From Alicyclobacillus sp. SP_1 (lineage in GTDB: Bacteria > Bacillota > Bacilli > Alicyclobacillales > Alicyclobacillaceae), in contig NZ_JAMCCX010000009.1 in the NCBI RefSeq assembly GCF_024706985.1, forward strand, positions 29,084 through 93,083: a DNA stretch of 64,000 bases. Reading direction: 5' to 3'. The translations under genes were made by a program, and so were the position numbers. Shown here piece by piece: positions 53,390-61,167 of this stretch; the stretch's first letter is position 1, and every line of letters starts with the position of its first letter. The notes under the pieces are model-generated. The model was given only the letters and a program-made list of their open reading frames with translations, did no database searches and had not been told where the DNA came from.

Positions 53390-55006
53390 TCAGCTGATTT
53401 CTTGTGCTGCAGAGACTCGAGATGGATGAGTCTGTGGAGTCTCTTCCTCTGGGTAAGGAAATAATTCGCTGATACGAACGGACCGGCCATGTTCGTTTTT
53501 GAAGACGATGTGTTCGCGCCGCAATTGTTTCGGGCTGTCCAGCCCGCACGCTGCAGAAAGGGCGTAGAGGCCCTGCCGGAGAGCGATGACGTAATTCATG
53601 ACGCGCCACTGCTTTTCTTCTGGCACCAAGGCTTCCATGTACTTCGGGTCCGTCGTGGTAATTCCGGTCGGACACTTGCCAGTGTGGCATTGGAGCGCCA
53701 TGATACAGCCATTGGCCATCATGAATCCGCGCGCAGAATTGACGCAGTCGGCGCCGAGAGCCAAGGCAATGGCCACCTTGTCTGGCGTGATGAGTTTCCC
53801 CGAGGCGAAAACGCGAAACTTGTCCCGGCATCCGTAACGTCGAGCGACATTGTCGAATGTCAGGAGCGCCGGAAACAGAGGAAGACCCATGGTGTCCGCC
53901 ATGCTTTTAAAGGTTGCACCTGAACCGCCTTCGCCACCGTCGACGGTTATGAAGTCGGGGTAGATGTCGAGTTTCTTCATCGCTTCAAAGAATTCTTCCA
54001 AGCGATGCTCATCTCCGACGACAATCTTGATGCCAACTGGCTTGCCGCCTTCCTCTTGCAATTTCGCGATAAATTTCAAGGCGTCTTCCGGTCCGCGCAA
54101 GTCTGGAAAGCGATTCGGCGACTCGACCGTCTTGCCCACCGGCACTTTGCGAATAGCCGCGATTTTGGCGTTGACCTTGGCACCTTCCAAATGTCCACCA
54201 CGTATTTTGGCGCCTTGAGCAAACTTCAGTTCAAATGCTTTGACGTTGTCTTTTGCGGCGTGGGCGCGGAACTCTTCGAATGAGAACTTTCCATCGTCGC
54301 CGCGAAATCCGAACATGCCAGGGCCGATTTGTGCTACAACATCGACTCCGGAAGCTAAGTGCTCGGGGGCAATGCCGCCTTCGCCAGTGTTAATCCAGCT
54401 TCCGCCGGCCATTGCGGCTCCATGTCCGGTCGACAGGATGTAATGTTCGCCGACGGCGCCGTAGGACGTGGCGGAAGCGCCAAACATGCCCCGGAGTCGC
54501 CACGGATGGCGGCGCCGGTCGCCAACCACGACGGCGTCCTCTTCTGGATACAACCATTTTTCAGTCGGAGATTTCACAACGTGTTCCATGCGGGTAAATA
54601 GACCTTCTTTGACGATTTCATATTTCCGGCCGTCTACTTTTTCTGAGCGGTCTACTCGCAGTTCACTCGTGAGCAAGGGAAACATACTGTTCGAAATGTA
54701 AAATCCGGGTTTGTCATAATCTCTCTTAGACCCAAACGAAATAAGGTCTGTGCGGTACTTTGCTGCGAATACGAGTCCGACATAGTCTGCTCTGGAGAAT
54801 GGTTTGCCTGTGTTGTCGCCGTCAAACCAGTACTGTCGGAATTCCGGCCCCATCTTCTCGAGAAAATAACGCATCCAGCCGAGATAAGGGTGAGCGCGAA
54901 TGACCGAATGCTGCGGTCTTCGTGAGAGGAAATATAGGTAGGCGAGGATTCCTACCGGCACACCGATGAAGAGAACCAAGATAACAATGAGAATTGCCAA
55001 AAGCAT
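53390..55006 (-). CDS. FMN-binding glutamate synthase family protein (YerD-like)
   Basis: 538 aa. An N-terminal membrane helix (~2-24) precedes a glutamate-synthase-type FMN barrel: FGASATSYGAVGEHYILSTGHGAAMAGGSWINTGEGG, PGMFGFRGDDG, KFAQGAKIRGGHLEGAKV, the FMN/phosphate motif DFITVDGGEGGSGATFKSMAD, and the 3Fe-4S-like Cys region CHTGKCPTGITT. It lacks the glutaminase domain and so is the GltB-like FMN part only, as in YerD. The true substrate is unknown. ATG 55006 follows AGGAGA. Confidence 0.85.
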   Translation of the reverse strand: MLLAILIVILVLFIGVPVGILAYLYFLSRRPQHSVIRAHPYLGWMRYFLEKMGPEFRQYWFDGDNTGKPFSRADYVGLVFAAKYRTDLISFGSKRDYDKPGFYISNSMFPLLTSELRVDRSEKVDGRKYEIVKEGLFTRMEHVVKSPTEKWLYPEEDAVVVGDRRRHPWRLRGMFGASATSYGAVGEHYILSTGHGAAMAGGSWINTGEGGIAPEHLASGVDVVAQIGPGMFGFRGDDGKFSFEEFRAHAAKDNVKAFELKFAQGAKIRGGHLEGAKVNAKIAAIRKVPVGKTVESPNRFPDLRGPEDALKFIAKLQEEGGKPVGIKIVVGDEHRLEEFFEAMKKLDIYPDFITVDGGEGGSGATFKSMADTMGLPLFPALLTFDNVARRYGCRDKFRVFASGKLITPDKVAIALALGADCVNSARGFMMANGCIMALQCHTGKCPTGITTTDPKYMEALVPEEKQWRVMNYVIALRQGLYALSAACGLDSPKQLRREHIVFKNEHGRSVRISELFPYPEEETPQTHPSRVSAAQEIS

Positions 55007-55251
55007 GACCAATCTCTCCTTCCAAATTCCGTAGTCTTACGAGAATGTGCCCAGTGCCGTTATAGCGCTGCGGCAGCGCCATCCGTGCAGGTTCCCTCGT
55101 AGCAAACCTCCGCTTGATTTGGAAATCGATTCGCAACCCTCATTGTAACAGATTGAGAACAGGACTGGTTTAGAAACTATGCCCAAGTCCTTTCCAGCGC
55201 AAAAAAAGACGCCCATCACAGGCGGTCGATGTCTTTCGAATGTGATTTGAT

Positions 55252-55413
55252 TTAAGAAAAGTGAAGAAACATGTGGTGCCGAATCCATTCTCGCTCACAG
55301 TCTGGGCAGAGCGCTACGAAGCCTTGGCTGGATGCGTCAGCCTCTTTACAGGATTCGCACAGCGCCGGGGACTCTTCGACGGGTTCATGCTCGACGACGG
55401 ATTGTGTATTCAT
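55252..55413 (-). CDS. 53-aa CxxC-CxxC zinc-ribbon-like protein
   Basis: ATG 55413 follows AAAGGAGG at 11-nt spacing. The product is acidic at first (EHEPVEESPA), then has CESC, 16 residues later CPDC, and ends EREWIRHHMFLHFS. Four cysteines suggest a single treble-clef or ribbon zinc site. No family recognised. It has its own promoter. Confidence 0.55.
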   Translation of the reverse strand: MNTQSVVEHEPVEESPALCESCKEADASSQGFVALCPDCEREWIRHHMFLHFS

Positions 55414-55437
55414 CCAATACCAAGCCTCCTTTGACTT

Positions 55438-55467
55438 ATTATAAGACAATTCAAACAGAATGATCAA
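55438..55467 (-). promoter_or_regulatory. Promoter of the zinc-ribbon gene
   Basis: On the minus strand TTGATC (55467-55462), an 18-bp spacer, and a perfect TATAAT (55443-55438), 25 bp before the start codon. Confidence 0.55.
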
Positions 55468-55570
55468 CTGTTTTAGAACAGAATTTAAAGCTTCTCTCTG
55501 TGTGTGCAGAAAGGGCAAACTTGGTGTCATCCATGCGCCGACGGTTTACGTTGCCCGAAGATATCGCCAT

Positions 55571-56218
55571 TTATGACGAATGGGGCGGTTTATGGACCGA
55601 AGCGACTAATAGTCCATCCACAAAAGGCAGGGTGAGAACGTCGAGACGTGGGTCTGTAGAAATTTGTTCAAGAAAGCGTCGCATGGCCACTGGGGTGGGC
55701 GATACGTTGGTCTCATCCAGTGTTCGGCCATGGCTTAGAATGTTGTCTGCGATGAGGATACTACCCTCGTGGCAGAGCGGGAGTAGCAGTTCGAGGTACA
55801 GCGGATAGCGCACTTTGTCTGCATCGAGAAACAGGATGTCGAAGGTTTCCTGGTGCTCTCGCAACGTGATCAAACTGTCGGCGGCGTCTCCAAGCATCAG
55901 TTGAATTTGCGCGAAAACGCCTAAGCTACGCCAATTGGCTTGTGCAAGAGACGCGAACTCCGGGTTCTTTTCCAGTGCCGTCACGCGTCCATCGGGACCC
56001 ATGCCGCGCGCTAAGCAGTACGAACCAAACCCGGCCAACGCGCCGACTTCCAGTGCTGTCTTGGCTTTCTGCAAGGCGCACAGAAAGGACAGGAAGTCAC
56101 CCCATTCTGGAGCTACGGAGATAGTGGGCCAGCCTCGCTCTGTCAGACTGCTCTGCACCTTGCGATAGACTTCCAGAGTGTCTGGAAACGACTCGTTTCG
56201 ATTCGAATGGAGGAACAT
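55571..56218 (-). CDS. SAM-dependent O-methyltransferase (caffeoyl-CoA OMT-like)
   Basis: A 215-aa class I methyltransferase: ALEVGALAGFGSYCLARGMGPDGRVTALEKNPEFASLAQANW (SAM motif I and acidic loop), FDILFLDADKVRYPLYLELLLPLCHEGSILIADNIL (metal-binding DxD and DN as in the divalent-cation OMT family). ATG 56218 with GAGGAG 9 nt upstream is chosen over a longer start at 56263. The acceptor is unknown. Confidence 0.85.
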   Translation of the reverse strand: MFLHSNRNESFPDTLEVYRKVQSSLTERGWPTISVAPEWGDFLSFLCALQKAKTALEVGALAGFGSYCLARGMGPDGRVTALEKNPEFASLAQANWRSLGVFAQIQLMLGDAADSLITLREHQETFDILFLDADKVRYPLYLELLLPLCHEGSILIADNILSHGRTLDETNVSPTPVAMRRFLEQISTDPRLDVLTLPFVDGLLVASVHKPPHSS

Positions 56219-56362
56219 GGTTTGAAACTCCTCTCGTAAAGTGTTACCTATATACATAGGCACTAGGATGATGAGTTCGTGAGACGGATGAGTGGTCCGG
56301 ATTCGGATTCAAGCGAATTTCAATGTCTTTTCGTTTTACTAATGAGCAGAGGTGTGTGACCA

Positions 56363-57397
56363 GTGAGGCAATCCAAGCATGCCCGCAAAACGCGACCTGC
56401 GCCAGAGACCAATCAACCTCGTCGGAGTCCTGTCAGGCGGCTGATACGAGGACTTGCCCTAGGTGTGGGAGCTGTCGCTTATCTGTACGCTTCCACGTCT
56501 TTACTTTTGTTTCACGGTCCCTATACTGCGCTGAAAAGTTTTTTTATTCAATCTCTCGATACTACGATGCACGGATATCTGTTGAAACCCCTGTCTCTGT
56601 GGACGCTGTCGCAACAAGAAATCGACAAATACAAGCCAGAGCAGACCATCAGCGGACCTGCCGTCATGCCTAAAGTCAAAGACTATAGTAAACTGGATAG
56701 CACGAAAATAACCTTCAAGGTGATTCATGAGCCGACGTTTACCGCGCATGTCATGTTTGTTGCCAATCCCAATCGAGTGAAAGTGGCTGTCACAAAGTAT
56801 CTCGATGTGCGCGGGCAGACCGTCAGTGAATTCGTGCGCACGACGGGTGCAATTGCTGGTATTAATGGTGGTGCTTTTGAGGATGCCAATCACTGGCGCG
56901 GTACTGGGGGCATACCCCTTGGTATCACGATGCATGATGGGAAGCTCATTCACAACGATCCGAGCCAGTGGTATCACTATCCGGAAATCGGGATTACAGC
57001 TAAAGGGCAACTAGTGGTTGGGGCGTACACGTTGGCTCAGTTAAAGAAATTGGATGTCAAGGAGTGTTTGTCGTTTGGGCCAGTCTTGATTCAAAACGGT
57101 GTGCCGGTTCATGGCATCAATACGTGGGGCTACGCTCCGCGCACTGCGATTGGCCAGGAGGCGAACGGAACCATGGTACTGGTTGTGACCGATGGCCGAT
57201 TGGTCAATGGAGTAAACGACGTCGGCGCGTCCATCGCGGAACTTCGCCAGTTGATGGAGAAGCTCGGGTGCGTCAATGCGGCCAATCTGGATGGCGGATC
57301 GTCCACTACCATGGTGTATAAAGGGAAACTTTTGGATACTCCGACCGACGTACTCGGAGAGCGGGCAGTTGCCACTGCGGTGGTTGTCATGCCATAA
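56363..57397 (+). CDS. Phosphodiester glycosidase (NAGPA-domain) family protein
   Basis: 344 aa. A basic N terminus, one membrane helix (~30-50) and an extracytoplasmic NAGPA domain: AHVMFVANPNRVKV, GAIAGINGGAFEDANHWRGTGGIPLGI, SFGPVLIQNG, PRTAIGQEANGTMVLVVTDGR and the signature AANLDGGSSTTMVYKG. Such proteins cleave phosphodiester-linked sugars and occur in exopolysaccharide or wall-modifying systems. GTG start. First of a tight series 56363-59543. Confidence 0.88.
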   Translation: MRQSKHARKTRPAPETNQPRRSPVRRLIRGLALGVGAVAYLYASTSLLLFHGPYTALKSFFIQSLDTTMHGYLLKPLSLWTLSQQEIDKYKPEQTISGPAVMPKVKDYSKLDSTKITFKVIHEPTFTAHVMFVANPNRVKVAVTKYLDVRGQTVSEFVRTTGAIAGINGGAFEDANHWRGTGGIPLGITMHDGKLIHNDPSQWYHYPEIGITAKGQLVVGAYTLAQLKKLDVKECLSFGPVLIQNGVPVHGINTWGYAPRTAIGQEANGTMVLVVTDGRLVNGVNDVGASIAELRQLMEKLGCVNAANLDGGSSTTMVYKGKLLDTPTDVLGERAVATAVVVMP

Positions 57398-57412
57398 CGG
57401 GGACATGTCTTA

Positions 57413-58396
57413 TTGAGGGTGATGGAAACGTTGAAGCGTAGGCTCGGTCCAAAGTTGCTCGTGTTTGTGTTAGTTGTCTCGGTGCTTCAGGTGGTCGCAT
57501 TTCACCACTACAATGCGGTCCTTGGCTCGGCAGACTCGCTGACCAAACTGGTGAGCTTGAAGCACAAGACAGCGACGGTTACGGATGAGCAAAAGGCGAA
57601 GCAGAGACTCGCTCGGATACAAAAAGACTATCCAATTGTCGACGTGTCGCCGAACGGGGTGTACGCTGCGTATGTCAACTCTGCCAACTTGGTTCGGGTG
57701 GTCAATCTGGACACGGGAGACGAGCTTTCTCACTATGCGGAGAGTGGTCAGGTCGTCTATGTATCCTGGATTCGAAACGACCAGTTGTTTGTGGGACTGC
57801 GCCCTGTTCCAGGTGAACTGCAACTGACGACCTTGGTGGCGAACAGCGGTCAATCGCGGCTCATCCACACCTATCAAGCTCCAGCGAATGCCACGTTTTA
57901 CAAGATAACCGACAGTTATTTAACGAATGACACCTATGTGTTGATTGCCAACAGTACCGCAAGTGCTGTTTATCATTGGGATACGGACGGTAACGAAAAC
58001 CGAGTACACCTCGGCGGCGTATATGTCAAAAACGTCGCAGTTTCTCTAACGCACGACATTTTGTATTACGAGGCGTACTACAATGGAACATTCAATGTGA
58101 ATGCTGAGGATAATGGAACGATTACGACCATTCAGCCTAATGGCGCCTTGATTGATGTGGTCAATGATACACTGTACTATGGAACGATTAACAGTCAAGG
58201 TTTGGTGACGGCGGTGTACCGCTACGATGCGAGCACCCAAGCTCGAAAGTTGATGGTCACTTTGGCTGTGCCTACACTGGCAGAAAAAATCTCTGTAACG
58301 CCGACGGGAAAGGTAGTTGTCCATCGCAACTTGCCACAAAACCTCGTTCCGCCGAGCGCGTTTTCAACAACGTACTCCTCCTCGTCCAGTTCGTGA
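57413..58396 (+). CDS. Membrane-anchored beta-propeller-like protein of unknown function
   Basis: 327 aa. One N-terminal membrane helix (LLVFVLVVSVLQVVAF) and an extracytoplasmic, strand-rich region with repeating units (VDVSPNGVYAAYVNSANLVRVVNLDTGDELSHY, VVYVSWIRNDQLFVGL, TNDTYVLIANSTASAVYHWDTDGNENRV) like TolB/WD-type blades. The C terminus is Ser-rich. TTG start 16 nt after the upstream gene, with GGGGAC before it. Probably acts with the phosphodiester glycosidase at the cell surface; this is an inference from position. Confidence 0.65.
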   Translation: MRVMETLKRRLGPKLLVFVLVVSVLQVVAFHHYNAVLGSADSLTKLVSLKHKTATVTDEQKAKQRLARIQKDYPIVDVSPNGVYAAYVNSANLVRVVNLDTGDELSHYAESGQVVYVSWIRNDQLFVGLRPVPGELQLTTLVANSGQSRLIHTYQAPANATFYKITDSYLTNDTYVLIANSTASAVYHWDTDGNENRVHLGGVYVKNVAVSLTHDILYYEAYYNGTFNVNAEDNGTITTIQPNGALIDVVNDTLYYGTINSQGLVTAVYRYDASTQARKLMVTLAVPTLAEKISVTPTGKVVVHRNLPQNLVPPSAFSTTYSSSSSS

Positions 58397-58446
58397 TGCA
58401 TGAGGATATATAGTCGCGATGGGCGAATTTGAAGGAGGGGTCCTTC

Positions 58447-58929
58447 GTGACCTTGGAGCGTGTGGTGTTGAGACATGGACTGACCAAATCATTGAAGCGA
58501 TATATGATGTTTCTGTTGGTTGGATTGATGAATGCGGCGGTTGACCTCATTGTCTTCAATCTTTTCCTTTTGATTGGTCCAACCCACGCGGTCTGGGCGC
58601 TGTCGCTCTATAATACGATGGCGGTTGTCGCGGCCATCGCCAACAGCTATTACTGGAACAAGCGATGGACTTTTGCTAGTCAGGCGACTGGCTCGATGCG
58701 AGAGCGCGGCTGGTTTATCGCGCAAGCCGGAGTGAATTTAGTGCTCAATGACCTGATTGTCGTTTGGGTCTCTAGGTATCTTGTCTTTTCCAAATCGGTG
58801 CCACTCTTGGCTTCTGGCAATGCGGCGAAGGTCATTGCAATGATTGCCTCCTCGGGATTATCGTATCTGTTCATGCATTATCTTGTCTTTCGCCCGAAAA
58901 GGTCTCATAAAGGTGGGGGTAGGTCGTAA
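58447..58929 (+). CDS. GtrA-family membrane protein
   Basis: 160 aa with four membrane helices. KRYMMFLLVGLMNAAVDLIVFNLFL, YNTMAVVAAIANSYYWNKRWTF and VIAMIASSGLSYLFMHYLVFR are GtrA/DPMS-type signatures. The family moves or supports lipid-linked sugars in polysaccharide and teichoic acid pathways. GTG 58447 with GGAGGGG 6 nt before; it ends 2 nt before the next gene. Confidence 0.85.
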   Translation: MTLERVVLRHGLTKSLKRYMMFLLVGLMNAAVDLIVFNLFLLIGPTHAVWALSLYNTMAVVAAIANSYYWNKRWTFASQATGSMRERGWFIAQAGVNLVLNDLIVVWVSRYLVFSKSVPLLASGNAAKVIAMIASSGLSYLFMHYLVFRPKRSHKGGGRS

Positions 58930-58931
58930 AG

Positions 58932-59543
58932 ATGGAATTGCTCTTGGCAACGAAAAATCCAGCAAAAGTGACTTATTTGACACGATTGATGGGCGAATTT
59001 GGTATTCGTGCGGTTTCATTAGCGGAATTGGATGTTGACGCGGTTGAGGTGGAAGAGTCCGGAGCTACAGTCGAGGAAAATGCATATTTGAAGGCAAGCG
59101 AGTACCAATGGTTGACTGGAAAGGCGACACTGGCCGACGATACGGGGCTGTTCATTGAGGCGTTGGACGGCTTTCCTGGAGTGCAGGCTCGGCGCTTTCA
59201 TGGAGAACTGTCAGACGATGTTTCAGACGAAGAGTGGCTCGCGCACTTTTTGGAGCGCACCAAGCACATTCCGGATGAGCAGCGGATTGCAACGTTTGTA
59301 ACTGGTTGGTGCGTGGTGAACGAAGAAGGATGCCCGTTTTATCACCAAGTGAGACGGAGCTTCACCTTTGCAAGACAGCCCATTCGACAAGGTCTGTCGG
59401 GATGGCCGTTGCAATCGGTTGTGTTGGAAACCGCTGCAGACTCTTACGAATCTATCTCGGTCCCGGAGATGAAGTTGTTTCTGGAGGAGACGGATTGGTT
59501 TGAAATGAAAGCGCGCACCAAGTCGAGAGAGCCCCGTTCCTAA
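58932..59543 (+). CDS. HAM1/RdgB-like non-canonical purine NTP pyrophosphatase, divergent C terminus
   Basis: 203 aa. The N-terminal two thirds are typical of ITP/XTP pyrophosphatases: LATKNPAKV (substrate Thr-Asn-Lys), VEENAYLKA and LADDTGLFIEALDGFPGVQARRF (catalytic Asp). The C-terminal part lacks the usual GYDPxF and SHRxxA motifs (here GWPLQSVVLETAADSYESI), so base recognition may differ. Only 2 nt after gtrA; its stop codon lies in the loop of the terminator. Confidence 0.7.
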   Translation: MELLLATKNPAKVTYLTRLMGEFGIRAVSLAELDVDAVEVEESGATVEENAYLKASEYQWLTGKATLADDTGLFIEALDGFPGVQARRFHGELSDDVSDEEWLAHFLERTKHIPDEQRIATFVTGWCVVNEEGCPFYHQVRRSFTFARQPIRQGLSGWPLQSVVLETAADSYESISVPEMKLFLEETDWFEMKARTKSREPRS

Positions 59544-59563
59544 GCGGAACAGGGCCCTTCTTT
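59531..59563 (+). terminator. Terminator overlapping the HAM1-like stop codon
   Basis: GCCCCGTTCC (59531-59540) pairs with GGAACAGGGC (59545-59554) with one mismatch, then CCTTCTTTTCT. The TAA stop (59541-59543) is in the loop. Confidence 0.65.
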
Positions 59564-59669
59564 TCTCGACGCTACGGCGCTACATGTTGGCGGCTTTGAT
59601 TGTTCGGCGGCCTCTAGCTCCGTGTGCGCGTTGCATCGGTGCACACCGCCCTCTACCCGCTGTGGATGC

Positions 59670-60629
59670 CTAGCGGTGAGCCTCTGCGGAGGGTTTCCTG
59701 CGCGAGTCTTCAAGCCATGCCAGCGTCTCACGAAGTCCGTCCCGCAAAGGGGTGGTCGGTTTCCAATCGAGAAGCTCTGCCGCTTTGCGACAGTCGAGCG
59801 CGCTCCGCTGTACGTCCCCCACACGCTCGGGGCGCCGGATGAGTGGTAGCTCTCTGCCGATGAGTTGCGCTAGCTCTTCATAGACGGTCTCAGTGTCGAC
59901 TTCAATACCCGTACCGATGTTTAGCACCGCTTGATTAGCTTTCGTAAGCGCTGCGACATTAGCGGCACATACGTCTTTTACATACACATAGTCGCGCGTA
60001 GTGCCGCGCGGCTGATTAGCATAGGCAAATAAGGTACACGGTTGGTTGGATAAAAGATTGTTCATAAAGATGGGGACCACGCCGCATTCCCCATCCGCAA
60101 TCTGGCGAGGGCCATAGACGTTGGCATAGCGCAAGACGGTGTACTCCAAACCATGCGTTACGGAATAGAAGTGCAGATATTGCTCCCCGAGATATTTATG
60201 AATGGCGTACGGGGAAATCATTTTAGGAATGTACGACTCGTCTGTCGGAATGACAGGGGCGTCTCCGGCCAAGGCACCTCCAGACGAGATGTAGATGATT
60301 TTCCGAACGTTGTGCTGAACGGCAGCTTCGAGCACGTTCAAGAGCCCGAGAGCATTAATACGCGCGTCCAACATGGGATTTTCGACGGACATCGGAACTG
60401 ATTTCTGAGCGGCATGATGATTGATGACATCTGGCTGTTCGAGTTTTAGCAGATTCCCAAAGTCAGGTGATTCAATGCTGATAGGATACAGTCGCACATC
60501 GCTTGGCAGACAAGCAGCACTGTCACTCGACAGATTGTCTGCCACCACAACTTCGTGGCCCGCAGATAAATACGCTTCTGCCACGTTCGATCCGATAAAG
60601 CCACTACCACCAGTGATGAGTATCTTCAA
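59670..60629 (-). CDS. NAD-dependent sugar epimerase/dehydratase (UDP-glucose 4-epimerase-like)
   Basis: A 319-aa extended short-chain dehydrogenase. TGGSGFIGSN (6-15) binds NAD; S115/S116 with Y141 and K145 (SPYAIHK) form the catalytic set; RYANVYGPRQ and RDYVYVKDVCAANVAAL follow. It likely makes a nucleotide sugar for surface glycans, in keeping with the neighbouring envelope genes. TTG start after GAGAGGAG. Confidence 0.86.
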   Translation of the reverse strand: MKILITGGSGFIGSNVAEAYLSAGHEVVVADNLSSDSAACLPSDVRLYPISIESPDFGNLLKLEQPDVINHHAAQKSVPMSVENPMLDARINALGLLNVLEAAVQHNVRKIIYISSGGALAGDAPVIPTDESYIPKMISPYAIHKYLGEQYLHFYSVTHGLEYTVLRYANVYGPRQIADGECGVVPIFMNNLLSNQPCTLFAYANQPRGTTRDYVYVKDVCAANVAALTKANQAVLNIGTGIEVDTETVYEELAQLIGRELPLIRRPERVGDVQRSALDCRKAAELLDWKPTTPLRDGLRETLAWLEDSRRKPSAEAHR

Positions 60630-60654
60630 AAGTTGCGGTCTCCTCTCGCTCTTA

Positions 60655-61110
60655 TTATCCTATCCAGGCGCGCCACAGACCTGTGGTGTGACCAGCGGGG
60701 AAGGCGATGTAGAGCATGATGAAGACGGTCAAACCAGTAGCTGCGGTCACAAACCAAATACTCACAGTCCACGGTCCCACTTTCTTGTGGCGAGCAAACC
60801 GCTGTTTAAACGCGTAGACCAGTGTGACAATGCCGAAGATAGCCGCAACGGTCGCTAGAATGGAATGCGTTTGTAAAAATCCATAATAAAAGGGCGCTAC
60901 CGATTTCGGTCCACCAAAGGTGGAATCTCCGATGAAAATGGTTTTCGCGACATACGTGATGAAGAATAGCGCGGCAAACGTCACGCCAGTCAACATCAAT
61001 CGCCGATGCGTTTCGCGGTGCCCCTTGCGGATATGGTACCAGCCGAAACCCATGACGATCGCGCTGATAAGAATACACGCTTCATTGAAGTAGGCCAAGA
61101 CATCTCCCAC
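60655..61110 (-). CDS. DUF420 membrane protein (CtaM/YozB-like)
   Basis: 151 aa, about four to five membrane helices. WYHIRKGHRETHRRLMLTGVTFAALFFITYVAKTIFIGDSTFGGP, FLQTHSILATVAAIFGIVTLV and RHKKVGPWTVSIWFVTAATGLTVFIMLY carry the conserved His and Arg residues of DUF420. Family members such as CtaM support maturation of haem A/O oxidases; the oxidase genes are not in this window. GTG start with AAAGGTGG upstream. Confidence 0.85.
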   Translation of the reverse strand: MGDVLAYFNEACILISAIVMGFGWYHIRKGHRETHRRLMLTGVTFAALFFITYVAKTIFIGDSTFGGPKSVAPFYYGFLQTHSILATVAAIFGIVTLVYAFKQRFARHKKVGPWTVSIWFVTAATGLTVFIMLYIAFPAGHTTGLWRAWIG

Positions 61111-61167
61111 GATAATGTGCCACCTTTCCGGATGCAGCCATCGTTCGCTGTCCTACCGCGAATTGTA

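Noticed and set aside
55160..55250. A-rich GC hairpin after the YerD-like gene promoter region as a small RNA
   Set aside because: The pairing near GACGCCCATCACAGGCGG is weak and no promoter or terminator frames it.
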